Below the pieces are notes generated by a model, which was not told where the DNA came from, did no database searches, and was given only the letters and a program-made list of their open reading frames with translations. Positions 11,043-23,322 of a stretch of 64,000 nucleotides of DNA are shown here, piece after piece; the stretch's first letter is position 1, and every line of letters starts with the position of its first letter. The DNA comes from Spinacia oleracea (lineage: Eukaryota > Streptophyta > Magnoliopsida > Caryophyllales > Amaranthaceae): NCBI RefSeq assembly GCF_020520425.1, contig NC_079487.1, positions 108,596,141 through 108,660,140 on the forward strand, given 5' to 3'. The translations under genes were made by a program, and so were the position numbers.

Positions 11043-11171
11043 GGCTACTACGTATATAATTGCATTTACACGTGTAAACAAAATATATAATTGCACTTAC
11101 ATGTAAAATATTCTTTGCATTTACATGTGTAAACAAAGTATATATAATTGCATATTTTATCGAATGTGTAG

Positions 11172-11641
11172 TGCTTTTCGGAGTTACAAGAGACTAGGTG
11201 GACAATCTAAGGGAACTAAATTAACATGGATTCCAGCACAGGTATAATTAGTTTATTATTTACCTAAGAAGCAAGTTTTTCAAAATTATAACATACAATG
11301 TGATAGAAATTTTACTTGTGTTATTTATTTTAATGCATTTAGTGTGCTCAACAACCGGGATCACTAGATTGTGGCTACTACGTCATGCGTTTTATGTACG
11401 ACATAATAATGAATCATGGTAATAGTCAAGATCTTACTAAGGTATGTTCTCATAAACTACGTACTTTATATAATAAATTGAAGTACACAAAACTATTATA
11501 TTGATCGATCGTTGATAAATTGAATTATTTACACTTTTTTAGGATTTTTCAAGAACATTGCCTTATTCACCGGAGGAGATTAATGAGGTGAAAGATTTTT
11601 GGGCAGATTACTTCATGAACAATGTCGAATTTTTAGCTTAA
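11172..11641 (+). CDS. Ulp1-like C48 cysteine protease, C-terminal three exons
   Basis: Three exons with GT-AG borders join in frame: 11172-11241 (AFRSYKRLGGQSKGTKLTWI-PAQ), 11343-11441 (CAQQPGSLDCGYYVMRFMYD) and 11543-11641 (ends VEFLA, TAA). The QQPGSLDCGYYVMR block carries the catalytic Gln and Cys of the Ulp1/SENP family. Plant CACTA and Mutator-like elements often encode such a protein, thought to resemble SUMO peptidases. The N-terminal part with the catalytic His and Asp is not visible: the 160-bp array and captured gene pieces lie where it should be. It is therefore probably a remnant, although the three exons themselves are clean. Confidence 0.7.
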
Positions 11642-11879
11642 TTTGTAATATGAACTTGATCTCTAGCTAGCTACGTACCTTTGTTGTAATAATTTTATGT
11701 TTGTTGTAACATGTTGGTTGATCTATGACGAATTTAATTGCCTTTTATTGGGAACGTTAATTACGTTGTAAACTTTTGTGACAGGTATTATTTATAAATG
11801 TATTCCCGGTATTGGGAATGAAGCGTCTAATTTCAAAGACGATCATGTCGGAATTTCCAACTATAATATTAAAAAACGA

Positions 11880-12441
11880 ATTTTTTTTTTTAAAAAAATA
11901 AGTCATTTGCCACGCACGTTAGCTTAATGTGCGAGGCAAATGACTTAATTTTTTGGCGCTAAAATTGTCATTTGCGTCGCACATTAAGCAAATGTGCGTG
12001 GCAAAAGACTTTTTTTTTTGGCGCCTGAAAGTCATTTACGTCGCACATTAAGCTAATGTGCGTGGCAAATGACTTTTTTTTTGGCGCCTAAAAGTCATTT
12101 GCGTCACACATTTAGCTAATGTGCGTGACAAATGACTTTTCAACATGGTGCCTGAAAAGTCATTTGCCACGCACATTTGCTTATTGTGCGACGCAAATAA
12201 GGGTCATTTGCGTCGCACATTTAGCTAATGTGCGTGGCAAATGACTTTTCAACATGGTGCCTGAAAAGTCATTTGCCACGCACATTTGCTTATTGTGCGA
12301 CGCAAATAAGGGTCATTTGCGTCGCACAAATGTGCGACGTAAATGACTTTTAGTCATTTGCGTCGAGAGCTTTTGCCACGCACGATGTGCGACGCAAATG
12401 TGCTTAAAAGTGCGATGCAAATGACCCTTTTTCCACTAGTG
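11880..12441. repeat. CACTA 2 right subterminal palindromes and terminus
   Basis: About ten palindromic units of roughly 50-60 bases are built from AAGTCATTTGCGTCGCACAT and its complement ATGTGCGTGGCAAATGACTT. A 130-base segment (GCCTGAAAAGTCATTTGCCA... to CGCAAATAAGGGTC) is tandemly repeated around 12150 and 12258. The array ends at the terminal CACTAGTG (12434-12441). Confidence 0.85.
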
Positions 12442-13114
12442 AGATCTAAACTATAGAAGTAACATACCTAAACTAAAAAAGTACCTCCTCTAAAATTTTT
12501 TTTTTTAAAAAAAAAGTAACATATCTAAACTATAGAAGTAACATACCTAAATTCGTAAGTGTGAACTGGTCTCACCATCAGTTGATGGTGATGACAGTCT
12601 CATATAAGAATTTGGGATTAACATATGTGAGCCGATAAACTAGAACATACAAATACATGAGTCCAAACACGGGGATTAAAAGAGAAAACAATGGAGTTTT
12701 TTTGTTTTGGTACTCACTCGGGTAGCATATTAATTAAACAAAAAACAAGAGGGGGTAAGGTTAACGTTATAATTTTAATAGCAAAAAATTACCATGCATA
12801 GTACTTTGTAACATTGTAGCTAAAAAGAAATTGTCATTTTGGGGAAGTTTTGGAATTAAAATTGAAAGAAGAAAGTAGTTGTATACTGTTATACAATCCT
12901 TGTGAACCAAAAAGAGTAAACTTACATAGACAAATTTTACAATTATACGTAACAAATTCTTACGGCATAACTAAAACAGTAAAAACACAAAGTGAAAGCT
13001 TAACTACTATGGGCCAGTGGCCTCTTTGGGATCGTAACTATAAAAAAAGATATAGTAACATTATGGTGTCCTTGTATCATTAACTAAGGTACGTACAATT
13101 CCTTGATAAGGAAA
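12442..13114. other. Intergenic spacer, no gene seen
   Basis: AT-rich DNA between the CACTA 2 terminus and the stop codon of peroxidase 1. It contains a duplicated GTAACATA(C/T)CTAAACTA motif (about 12459-12480 and 12517-12540). It should hold the peroxidase 1 3' untranslated region on the minus strand. Nothing else can be supported. Confidence 0.5.
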
Positions 13115-15763
<2,649 letters not shown>

Positions 15764-15868
15764 ATTTTTCTTAACTAGAAGGAAGTTTGTTAGCAAAACT
15801 ACAAGCAAATGAGTATTGCTAACAACTTAGGAAGTGTGGTTGGAGCAAGCTTAGAGGAAAGTGCGTGA

Positions 15869-15876
15869 TATTTATA
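15869..15876 (-). promoter_or_regulatory. TATA box of peroxidase 1
   Basis: The plus strand reads TATTTATA, giving TATAAATA on the coding strand about 106 bases upstream of the ATG. Peroxidase 2 has the same motif at a similar distance. Confidence 0.55.
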
Positions 15877-16277
15877 GTAGTCTTGTAGGTAAAACTTTCT
15901 CAAGGTTAATTAGTATGTGGGGCCCTAACAAAATGCCTAGTTGCATGTGATTGTCTTTTTAAATGTAGTAATTAGCGGTAGGATTAGAGTGAACCAAGTA
16001 CAAAATGAAAAGTCAAGTGTTGGAACCAATCAAAGGGCAGGTCAGACCGACCAGCCATAAGTTATCATATTGCGACTTAGCTTGTGCAGTGGACGAACTA
16101 ACTAAAAGAGACTTGGTAGACATTAGAAAATCACGAAAGTTTGACATTATCGCAAATGGACCCACCTTACCTAACATAAAACACGGAGCAGTTAGCCCGT
16201 AAAGAGGTAGAGAAAGTAGATTCACCACCCCAATTTAACGAAGCAAGGAGTTAGGGATCCAACTCATGTGTACAATT
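15877..16277. other. Upstream spacer of peroxidase 1
   Basis: Promoter-side flank of peroxidase 1. A 65-codon frame at 16005-16202 (plus) has no recognisable domain and a frame of similar length lies opposite, so I do not call a gene. Confidence 0.4.
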
Positions 16278-17315
16278 TAGAGCTGTCAAAAACTGATTCG
16301 ATCTGAAAATTCAATCTGAACTGACCGAATCTGTAATTAATCATGACCCAAAATTTTGATAAAATAATTAATCCGAAACCCGACCTGTACCCTACCCAAA
16401 AAAATCGATGACTGATTTTAACCCGATGTTGTATGACCCGAAACCGAACTCGACACCGACCGAAAAATGACCGATAACCGAACTGACCCGACTGAACAAT
16501 GATCTGAACCCGATTCGATACCCAACAATGACCTTAACCCGAATTTTACCACGTAACCTGTTAGTGACTCGACTTGTGCAGTAAATTTTTTACTCTTGAA
16601 TATTTTGGGATTACGAAATCAGTTATTGACTCAATCTTAACCTGTGTTCGAGAGTGAACTTGACCTGAATTTTAATCGCCCCGAAGTTATCTTATCCGAA
16701 CTTGACCCCAAACTCGAGATTAACTGCTACAAACTCGGCTATATAAGACTCAAACCCGAAATTGAACCTGACCCGAACCCGACTTGTACCCGACATGACC
16801 TGACCGAAAACCAACTAGACCGAACCCGACCTGCACCCGAAAATAAAGTGACCCAAAACGACCGGAAATGTTCATGACCCGAGATCCGAGATGATCTGCC
16901 CCGAACCCGATCCGATAATGGTGTATCCAAGATCTTAAAATAGGATAGACATTTTCAGATGACATACGTATTCTATAGTTTGCATACTACGTATAAAATA
17001 AATAAATTAAATTACATGTATATTACATAAAAGTAAAGAACATCATATTGTATATAAAAATAAAAAGAAGAAATACGGTGTTGCTATGGACCGAACCGGT
17101 GAGCTATTGAAAAGATGCAATTGCTTATATAATTGCAGTATATAACCACTAAGATGCAATTGCAGTTGTGTATCTTTTATGGGTTAAATATTACTTATAT
17201 AATTAGCGATTTTGTATTTTCAGCACATTTATTAGTTTTTTTTTAGGGCGAAGGGTAGACAAAAGTGCAACATGGATCCGTCCATGCGATCCGATGATCT
17301 ATTTTAACAGCTCTA
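16278..17315. mobile_element. Candidate non-autonomous TIR element with CCCGAA-rich interior
   Basis: The ends TAGAGCTGTCAAAA (16278-16291) and TTTTAACAGCTCTA (17302-17315) are inverted repeats with one mismatch in 14. The flanks GTACAATT and GTACGATG match at six of eight positions, which would suit a decayed 8-bp hAT duplication. The left 650 bases are a degenerate minisatellite of (A)CCCGAA/ACCCGACC. No transposase is seen. The call is tentative. Confidence 0.4.
16290..16930. repeat. Degenerate CCCGAA / GACCCGA minisatellite
   Basis: Repeated short motifs such as ACCCGAACCCGAC, AACTGACCCGACT and TGACCCGAA fill this stretch without strict period. Short frames on both strands (for example at 16644-16877) read this repeat and are not genes. 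Confidence 0.7.
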
Positions 17316-17970
17316 GTACGATGCTCATTGTGTGTTACATTTAAGGAGTAAAAGAACATAAATGCTTTATGGCGCGATATTATGATAACAAAAGAAGTAT
17401 GGGACATGTACTTCTATTTTTAAAGCTACAACAAAGAACATATGTATTACTACGTAGTTAGTTACTTAGTTATGAATTTATTATAATGTATGTTATATTG
17501 GTTTACAAATTCAATGTATAGTACTGTATGTTATATTGGTTTACAAATCCATTTGTGTTCTTTTGGTGTATAATGAATAATTCATGACTATTATTAATTG
17601 CTTGTAATTTGGTGAATTAAAGTAATGATTCATGTTTGTTTTGCTAATGTCAATAAAATTACGTTTTTTGAATGTGGTGAGCTCATCAATGATCAGTTGG
17701 TGGAGGATCGTAAAATTGGTTTGTTAGTAAAGATTAATATGATCAGATCACAACAATAATACTTTTTTTAATGCAATATGATGAATCGGATGAAAATCGT
17801 TCTTGTGGCTACAACAAATCATTATATCATTGCCCCTATTAAAAATATTGTATTTTCATCAATATGTGCAAAAGATGTCCCACGTTACAAAATTTCTAGA
17901 TTATCATAGTTTTGATGAATGATTATCATAGTTTTGACTATATTTTTATATTCAAATTTATAACTATTTA
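17316..17970. other. AT-rich spacer, no gene seen
   Basis: A short local duplication of TGTATGTTATATTGGTTTACAAAT (about 17487 and 17525) is the only structure noticed. It ends at the GTAAT target duplication of the gypsy element. Confidence 0.5.
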
Positions 17971-17975
17971 GTAAT

Positions 17976-18400
17976 TGTTCCGGTGTTGTAAAGATGGAAA
18001 CAATGGGCTTCGAATGAAGGCCCTTTTGTATGTGTTGAAGATCTTGCTTGTTTGAATGAGTGGAGTCCGAATTCACCTGCACAAGAGCAAAGTTACTAGC
18101 CTCGGGGGTGTTTCCGAGGAAAGCCCCTCCGCTGCCTAAGTAAGAATGATGCTCGGATTCTAGAGAGAAGTTCTCTAGAAGAGTAGTCTTAAGGCGGTAA
18201 ATTGGACGTACCTTGAGGTGTGAGCCTTGGCGGCCTATTTATAGTGTTTGCATAATAAATGCCCATAGGTCATTTATTACTATTGGGCCTTGGGCCTTAA
18301 TGGATGGCTGAATAGCCACTGGTGGGTTCGATGTTGTTGTTTAGAGCCATTGGGCTTTGGACTTAGTGGCCCAATTGAGAGTCAATTGGGAGCCCAAACA
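17976..18400 (-). repeat. Gypsy 3' LTR (left copy)
   Basis: Starts TGTTCCGG and ends CCCAAACA on the plus strand, so the ends are TG...CA in either reading. The minus-strand copy adjoins the polypurine tract at 18401, which makes it the 3' LTR. It has a TATA box at 18236-18243. Confidence 0.95.
18236..18243 (-). promoter_or_regulatory. TATA box in gypsy 3' LTR
   Basis: TATTTATA on the plus strand gives TATAAATA on the minus strand. The same site in the 5' LTR is 29407-29414. Confidence 0.6.
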
Positions 18401-18417
18401 ACATGCCCCCCAGACCC
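18401..18417 (-). promoter_or_regulatory. Polypurine tract of the gypsy element
   Basis: On the minus strand the bases just before the 3' LTR read GGGTCTGGGGGGCATGT, a G-rich tract expected to prime plus-strand cDNA. Confidence 0.65.
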
Positions 18418-18579
18418 GGTCCATTTAGAATTAAATGGGTGGGTTTCCAGCTGTCAGAAGTCCGAAAGTTCCCTCTCTTTTTTGAAAAGGGATGATTTGC
18501 ATTGATGACAAGTGTTGGGAATTGTACTGTGTCATGGAGATCGTGGGTTTGAGGAAGTTGATGCGCCCTTTCTCTTTTC

Positions 18580-18587
18580 TATAAATA
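18580..18587 (+). promoter_or_regulatory. TATA box of the antisense gene
   Basis: TATAAATA in the context TTTTCTATAAATACTGGG lies 255 bases upstream of the ATG at 18842 and outside the LTR. It suggests that the antisense gene has its own internal promoter rather than relying on the LTR. Confidence 0.55.
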
Positions 18588-18841
18588 CTGGGTGCTTTGC
18601 TCCTTTTGAACTTTTTACTCCTTATTTCAAACCCATTCTCTCTCTAAATTCCGGCGATCGCAGTGTAATTTGCTTCTTCAGATCTACGAAATTCGGCCAA
18701 CTTTAGACTTCGGGAACTTGTGTTGTTCGCTTTATCGGCGAATTCCGCTTCGGAAAAAGGTAATTTGTTTCTGAGTTCTCCTTTTTTCTTCGTTCTTCCT
18801 TCTACCCCTCAATCTAAACCCTAGATCGAGATTTCGCGACC

Positions 18842-21800
18842 ATGGCAAAGAATAGGGGCAAAAGCAAGTTCGTTGTTGGCTCCTCGAGTGAGAGAGAGAA
18901 CGTGCCTTCGGGGAGGTTACCGAAATCTTCGAGGGGTCGACCTTCGGAGAGGCCGTTGGAGAAGAGTGCGATTGGTTGGGATGCTTCCGAAGATGAACGC
19001 GCAACCTCTGGTGAGAGAGCTGGCTTTTCGGGTGCTCGTCGTCGTTACTCCGAGTTTCCAGTTCATTGGACGGAAGCTGATCCGAAGGGCAAGTATGCCT
19101 CAATTTTGCATGAGACCACGCAGATCGACGGTCCGTTGGAGAAATCGGTCAGCGGTGACTGGTTGGTGGAAGCGAAGTTAGGGAATTATCATCGGAAGGC
19201 CGAGGAGCTATACGGAATTCAGCATGCCTTGGGGTACTGGTGCGAGCTTCCTGAGCAAGAGCGTCCTCGGGTGACTCATCCACCGAGGGGGTTCATTTCC
19301 GTGTATACTCACCATTTGGAGAATGGTCTCCGCTTTCCTCTGGATCCGTTCGTATCCGAGCTTTTGGTGTCGTACAACATTAGTTTGGCCCAGCTCACAC
19401 CCAAATCTATGAGGCACATAATCGGATTTAGATGGGTGTGTGACTTCGTCAATTTCCCCTGCTCTGTCGCTGTTTTTCGGGATCTTCACGATCTGGTTCT
19501 CAACCATGCTTCCAAGGGTGATGGGTATGGTTGGTGGACCATTGTCAACAAGAAGTCCCGAAAGAGGGGGGATCCGAACTACATCACGGCGTACCCCTAC
19601 CTTAGCTCTGACCACAATTGGAAAACGGAGTGGTTGCTCGTCCGTGTGCCGACGGATCCGAAGCATCCCAACTTTTATCGTCCTCCGAAGTGGTTCGTGG
19701 CTCCTAATCCTGATATGAGGGGTGTGGCAGCTCCAGATCGGAACCATCGTCACTATGTGGACCTCCTCCAGTGGTTCTTGGCTCAAGAGGATAACCATCG
19801 ACTGCCGTCTAGCTGGCTTCCGAATCTCAATTACATTTTGAGGGAGGACATTCTTGCTGTTGCCGGTCTCAGCAGGATCTTTGACAGGGGTAGGTGTCTT
19901 TCGGCTGAGACCGTTTTTCAGTGAGTTTGTCCTCTTTCCTGCTTCGTTTTGCTGACATGTTTTGTGCTTTGTTTTTGCAGAGTACGGCTTTAGCCGCATT
20001 GATCCTAAGAAGTTGGGCATTTCTTTGGATTTGAAGACTATTTACGACCCGGCTCCCGAGTACAAGTTCGGAAAAGATAACCCTCGTAATCCTTGTCTGA
20101 AGGATTACGTGTTGTCTCCTTCGGGGGTTGCTCGGATATCCGAAGTTCGAGCTGATCCGTGGGATTCCGCCTCCTCTGTTGAAGCTGTTCCTGTGAAGGT
20201 TGTGCTTCCTGAGTTGAAGACAACTTCGGACCCGGTGAGTGTTCATTTATAGGCTCGATTTTCTGTTTGTCTTTTTCTTTTCGGTTGGCCGTCGGCTAAC
20301 GTCTTGGTCCTGGACCATCTTTTTAGGGTCCTGGGACTGACGCTGTGCCGCGTGCCGTTCCTTCGGTTTCATCTCCGGCTCGGATAGATATCTCTTTATC
20401 TAGGAACCGGGTATTTCCCGCTTTTTTCTCTATTTCTTCCTTTTTCTTCTTTTATATTCGTTGACCCTTGGTCTCCCCTTTTTAGGATCAACGCAAAAGG
20501 AAGGGTAGCACTCTTTTGAGGCCTTCCACGCATCCGAAGAAAGCGAAGGCTTCTCAGCCCTCGGAGAAGGTATTTGTTCTGACTTGGAGTTTTTGTAGTT
20601 CGTTTCTCCCTTTTTCTGAAACTAATCTTTGAACGCTTGCTATGTAGGAAGCGGTTTCGGAAGTTATGCCTCCTCCTAAGAATCTTCTTCACTTCATGCC
20701 CTTGCCGGGGCAGAAGTTAAAGAGTGTGGTGGTTGCTGAACCGCCGCCCGTGGATCAGCCGCTGATCGAGGAAGATATCATCCCCTCTCCCCTAAAACCA
20801 TCTGCTGCTTCGGGGATCGAAATCCAGGATATCACCGAGGTGATGGAGGCGATTGAAGCCGATTTTGTTCCTGGTTTGGTTGTCCCTGAGGTAGCTGAGG
20901 AGAAGGAGTCTGCTGATCTTCCCTTCGAGAGAGAGAAGAGTCCAGACAAGGAGATGATAGATCTCTCGGGCCCCGAAGCTGCGGTCCCCGAGGTTCAGAA
21001 GGAGGTTCCCTCTGCTGGAGAGGAGGAGCAGCCCGAGCAAGGTTTGACGAGGAAGAGGCGCCACTCAACTTTGGGCTCTACTTCTACCTCGGCCCTGGAT
21101 AGGCTGATCCATGCTGATCCCTGTTCGGATGTTCCGCTAAAACGGATCCCTGAAGAAGTAAGGGAGGCGATGGCTCGATATGCTAGGGCTCCGATTTTGG
21201 GAGAGGACCCCTTGGCCCACGTGGGATCCTTGGTGGGCCCCGAGGCTGCTCGGGAGAATCTGCTTCGTGCTAACCCGCAGTGGAGGGTTCCTGGGGCCGA
21301 AGAGAGGAATCCGGCTATGATGGCCCAGTACTATCTGAACGAGGTAATTTGCTAGATTTTTCTCTTTGAGTTGTGTTTTTGTTTTATGTTTTTCCTATTT
21401 TGCTCATCTTTCTCTCGTTCCCAGGCTGTTTTCTGGTCTTCGTTCGCTTCCGAGTGTAGCTCGGTTGAGGAGAAACAACTGAGGAAATATCGTGAGGCTT
21501 ATGCTCGTGATATTCCCATTTTGGACCAGAAGGCTGGGCAACTCCTCTCCGAGCTTACGGAACTCAAGCAGCTGTACCTTCATTATAGTCGCGAGGCTAG
21601 AGAGTCTGCTGAGAAGATCGGGACCGAGGTTGGCCAGCTCATCTTCCGAGTTGAAGAGGATGCTGAGAAGATCGCTTCCTTTGCTGAGGAAAAGAAGGAT
21701 ATGGCCGCTAAGTTCGCTAGCGAACTTGAGGAAAAAGATAGACTCTTCCAGGAGATGAAGTCTAAATTTGAAGCGGCCGACAAGGAGCATAAAGAGGCGG

Positions 21801-22225
21801 AGTTAAGGCTCCACCATTTTGTCCAGCATCGGGAGCTGATCCAGCAGCAAGCTGATAAGGTGCCTGTCCTTCGGCTGAAGCTTCGGGAAAAGGATGACTA
21901 TATTCGGAAGCTGGAGCAGGAGCGAGTCAACCTCTACACTGCTGATCAGTGTAGAGAGCAGTACTGGAACGGCATCCTGGGTGCTCGGCGCATGTTTGCG
22001 AAGCACATGCCTCACTTCCCTTGGAACGAGAAAGTTCCCCTATGGATGCAGGCCGAGGACCACTTGGTGGAATGCCAAGCTGATCGAGATGAAGCTGAAG
22101 CTGAACGCCAAGCTGCTCTTGCAGAGGCTCGGGCCCAGAAGGCCACTTCCGAGGGTGATACTACTGCTGGGGGTTCTTCGAAGGATGCTCCCCTGGGGGC
22201 CGCTCCTGAGACTCCTAAGAGTTAG
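18842..22225 (+). CDS. Antisense additional ORF of the gypsy element, PF04195-like protein (six exons)
   Basis: Exons 18842-19889, 19981-20234, 20327-20410, 20486-20569, 20648-21343 and 21425-22225 join in frame with GT-AG introns, giving 988 codons plus stop. The ATG has an ideal plant context (CGACCATGGC). Exon 1 holds a domain with GLRFPLDPFVSELLVSYNIS and L-(T)PKSMRHIIGF, the pattern of the Pfam family 'putative gypsy type transposon' (PF04195). Exons 3-5 are charged and Pro/Glu-rich, with basic KRKGS and KKAK clusters that could be nuclear signals. Exon 6 is a long coiled coil rich in E, K, A (about residues 735-930). Function is unknown. It converges with pol. The intact frame and clean introns suggest constraint or youth. 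Confidence 0.8.
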
Positions 22226-22452
22226 GGACTCGGGCAGTCGTCTTCTTCAGAGTCGGTCGGTTCCAGTTGAGGACTTCCGAATATGTGCTTGCTTTTCCCC
22301 CTTTTGCCTCGGCGCTGCGTTGTACTCGTTTCTTTTTGCTTTCTTAGTACTTCGGTAGGCCGGTATTGTCTGTTGATGGCTGCCGATTTTAACTGTTTCA
22401 TTTTGTTTTCAATTTTTGAGGTTTTCAATATTTGTACTTCCCCCAAATATTG

Positions 22453-22458
22453 AATAAA
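22453..22458 (+). terminator. Polyadenylation signal of the antisense gene
   Basis: AATAAA in CCAAATATTGAATAAAAAATG, 228 bases after the stop codon and just before the 46-bp array. Confidence 0.45.
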
Positions 22459-22499
22459 AAATGAATGTTTGTTACTTGGCTGCTTCTTTTCAACTTGTT

Positions 22500-22935
22500 C
22501 TTTCGCAATTTTAGGTCTTTAAATCCGTAGATTTCTCGAGCTCCTCTTTCTGTAGACTTGCTAAAAACCTTTTGATCTTGCGAGCTCTTTAAATCCGTAG
22601 ATCGGTTAAGAGACTTTTTAACTTTTGCGAGTTCTTCAAATCCGTAGATCTGCTAAGAGACTCTTTGACTTTGTGAGTTCTTCAAATCCGTAGATCTGCT
22701 AAGAGACTCTTTAGTTTTGCGAGTTCTTCAAATCCGTAGATCTGCTAAGAGACTCTTTAGTTTTGCGAGTTCTTCAAATCCGTAGATCTGCTAAGAGACT
22801 CTTTAGTTTTGCGAGTTCTTCAAATCCGTAGATCTGCTAAGAGACTCTTTAGTTTTGCGAGTTCTTCAAATCCGTAGATCTGCTAAGAGACTCTTTAGTT
22901 TCCAGACTCTTCAAATCCGTCGATCTGCTCAGAGG
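22500..22935. repeat. 46-bp tandem array between the antisense gene and pol
   Basis: The unit GAGTTCTTCAAATCCGTAGA-TCTGCTAAGAGACTCTTTAGTTTTGC repeats at exact 46-base steps (AAATCCGTAG at 22638, 22684, 22730, 22776, 22822, 22868, then 22913), with two more diverged copies to the left (22521, 22591). The central copies are identical or nearly so. It lies in the shared 3' region of two convergent transcription units. Confidence 0.95.
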
Positions 22936-23322
22936 TTTGGATTGTTCTTCCGATCTCTTGTGGTTCGGAAACCTGGGCAAGAGATCGCTAGTCTGCCTCT
23001 TTAGTTATGCCTTCGGCGATCCGTGGATCTGAGCCGGAGTTTTATAACTTGATTCGAGCGACTGTTTGTTGCGAACAAATTTTATTAGGGTACCGCGAAT
23101 CCGAGGATTCTGGACGATTCCCTGAAGTGTATGATTTGGTCATTTCTTGCATTTTATCAAGGAATGGGCAAAGTCAACCTGTTTTTAGTCTCGGATTGAT
23201 CAGATCCGAGGCTGCATATATATATAAAGGGACAATAATTATAGAGATAAGTTTAATGAAACACATGGTGCCAATGGCTTTCCTCTTCTCATTAAACAAC
23301 TTACTTGGTTTACAGACAGAGA
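22936..23322. other. Spacer after pol (minus strand 3' region)
   Basis: Non-coding DNA between the array and the polyprotein stop at 23323. It repeats the element's typical TCCGAGG/ATCCG word usage. No separate gene is supported. Confidence 0.5.

Larger units (their letters stand above)
6440..12441 (+). mobile_element. CACTA DNA transposon 2 with captured gene pieces
   Basis: The right end on the minus strand reads CACTAGTGGAAAAAGGGTC from 12441, a CACTA terminus. Long subterminal palindromic repeats built on GTCATTTGCGTCGCACAT lie at 11880-12441, and related GCAAATGACT repeats at 6440-6556 mark the other subterminal region. The true left terminus is left of the window, because copia 1 inserted at 6439/6440. 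The element contains an Ulp1-like protease C-terminus (11172-11641), fragments resembling COP1 and a GDSL lipase, and a 160-bp tandem array. No TNP2-like transposase was seen in view, so it is probably non-autonomous. Confidence 0.75.

Noticed and set aside
16005-16202. 65-codon frame upstream of peroxidase 1
   Set aside because: An open frame of the same size lies on the other strand and neither has a domain.
17885-18082. Minus-strand frame starting MQVNSDSTHSNKQDL
   Set aside because: It is LTR sequence, identical to the start of the long polyprotein frame in the other LTR copy; here it runs out into flanking DNA.
19208-20020. 270-codon minus-strand frame opposite the antisense gene
   Set aside because: It is a shadow of exon 1 and intron 1 of the spliced plus-strand gene, which has clean phases and a recognisable domain; the minus frame has none.
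22500-22935. CRISPR-like regular array
   Set aside because: The units are contiguous 46-bp tandem repeats without unique spacers, in a plant retrotransposon.
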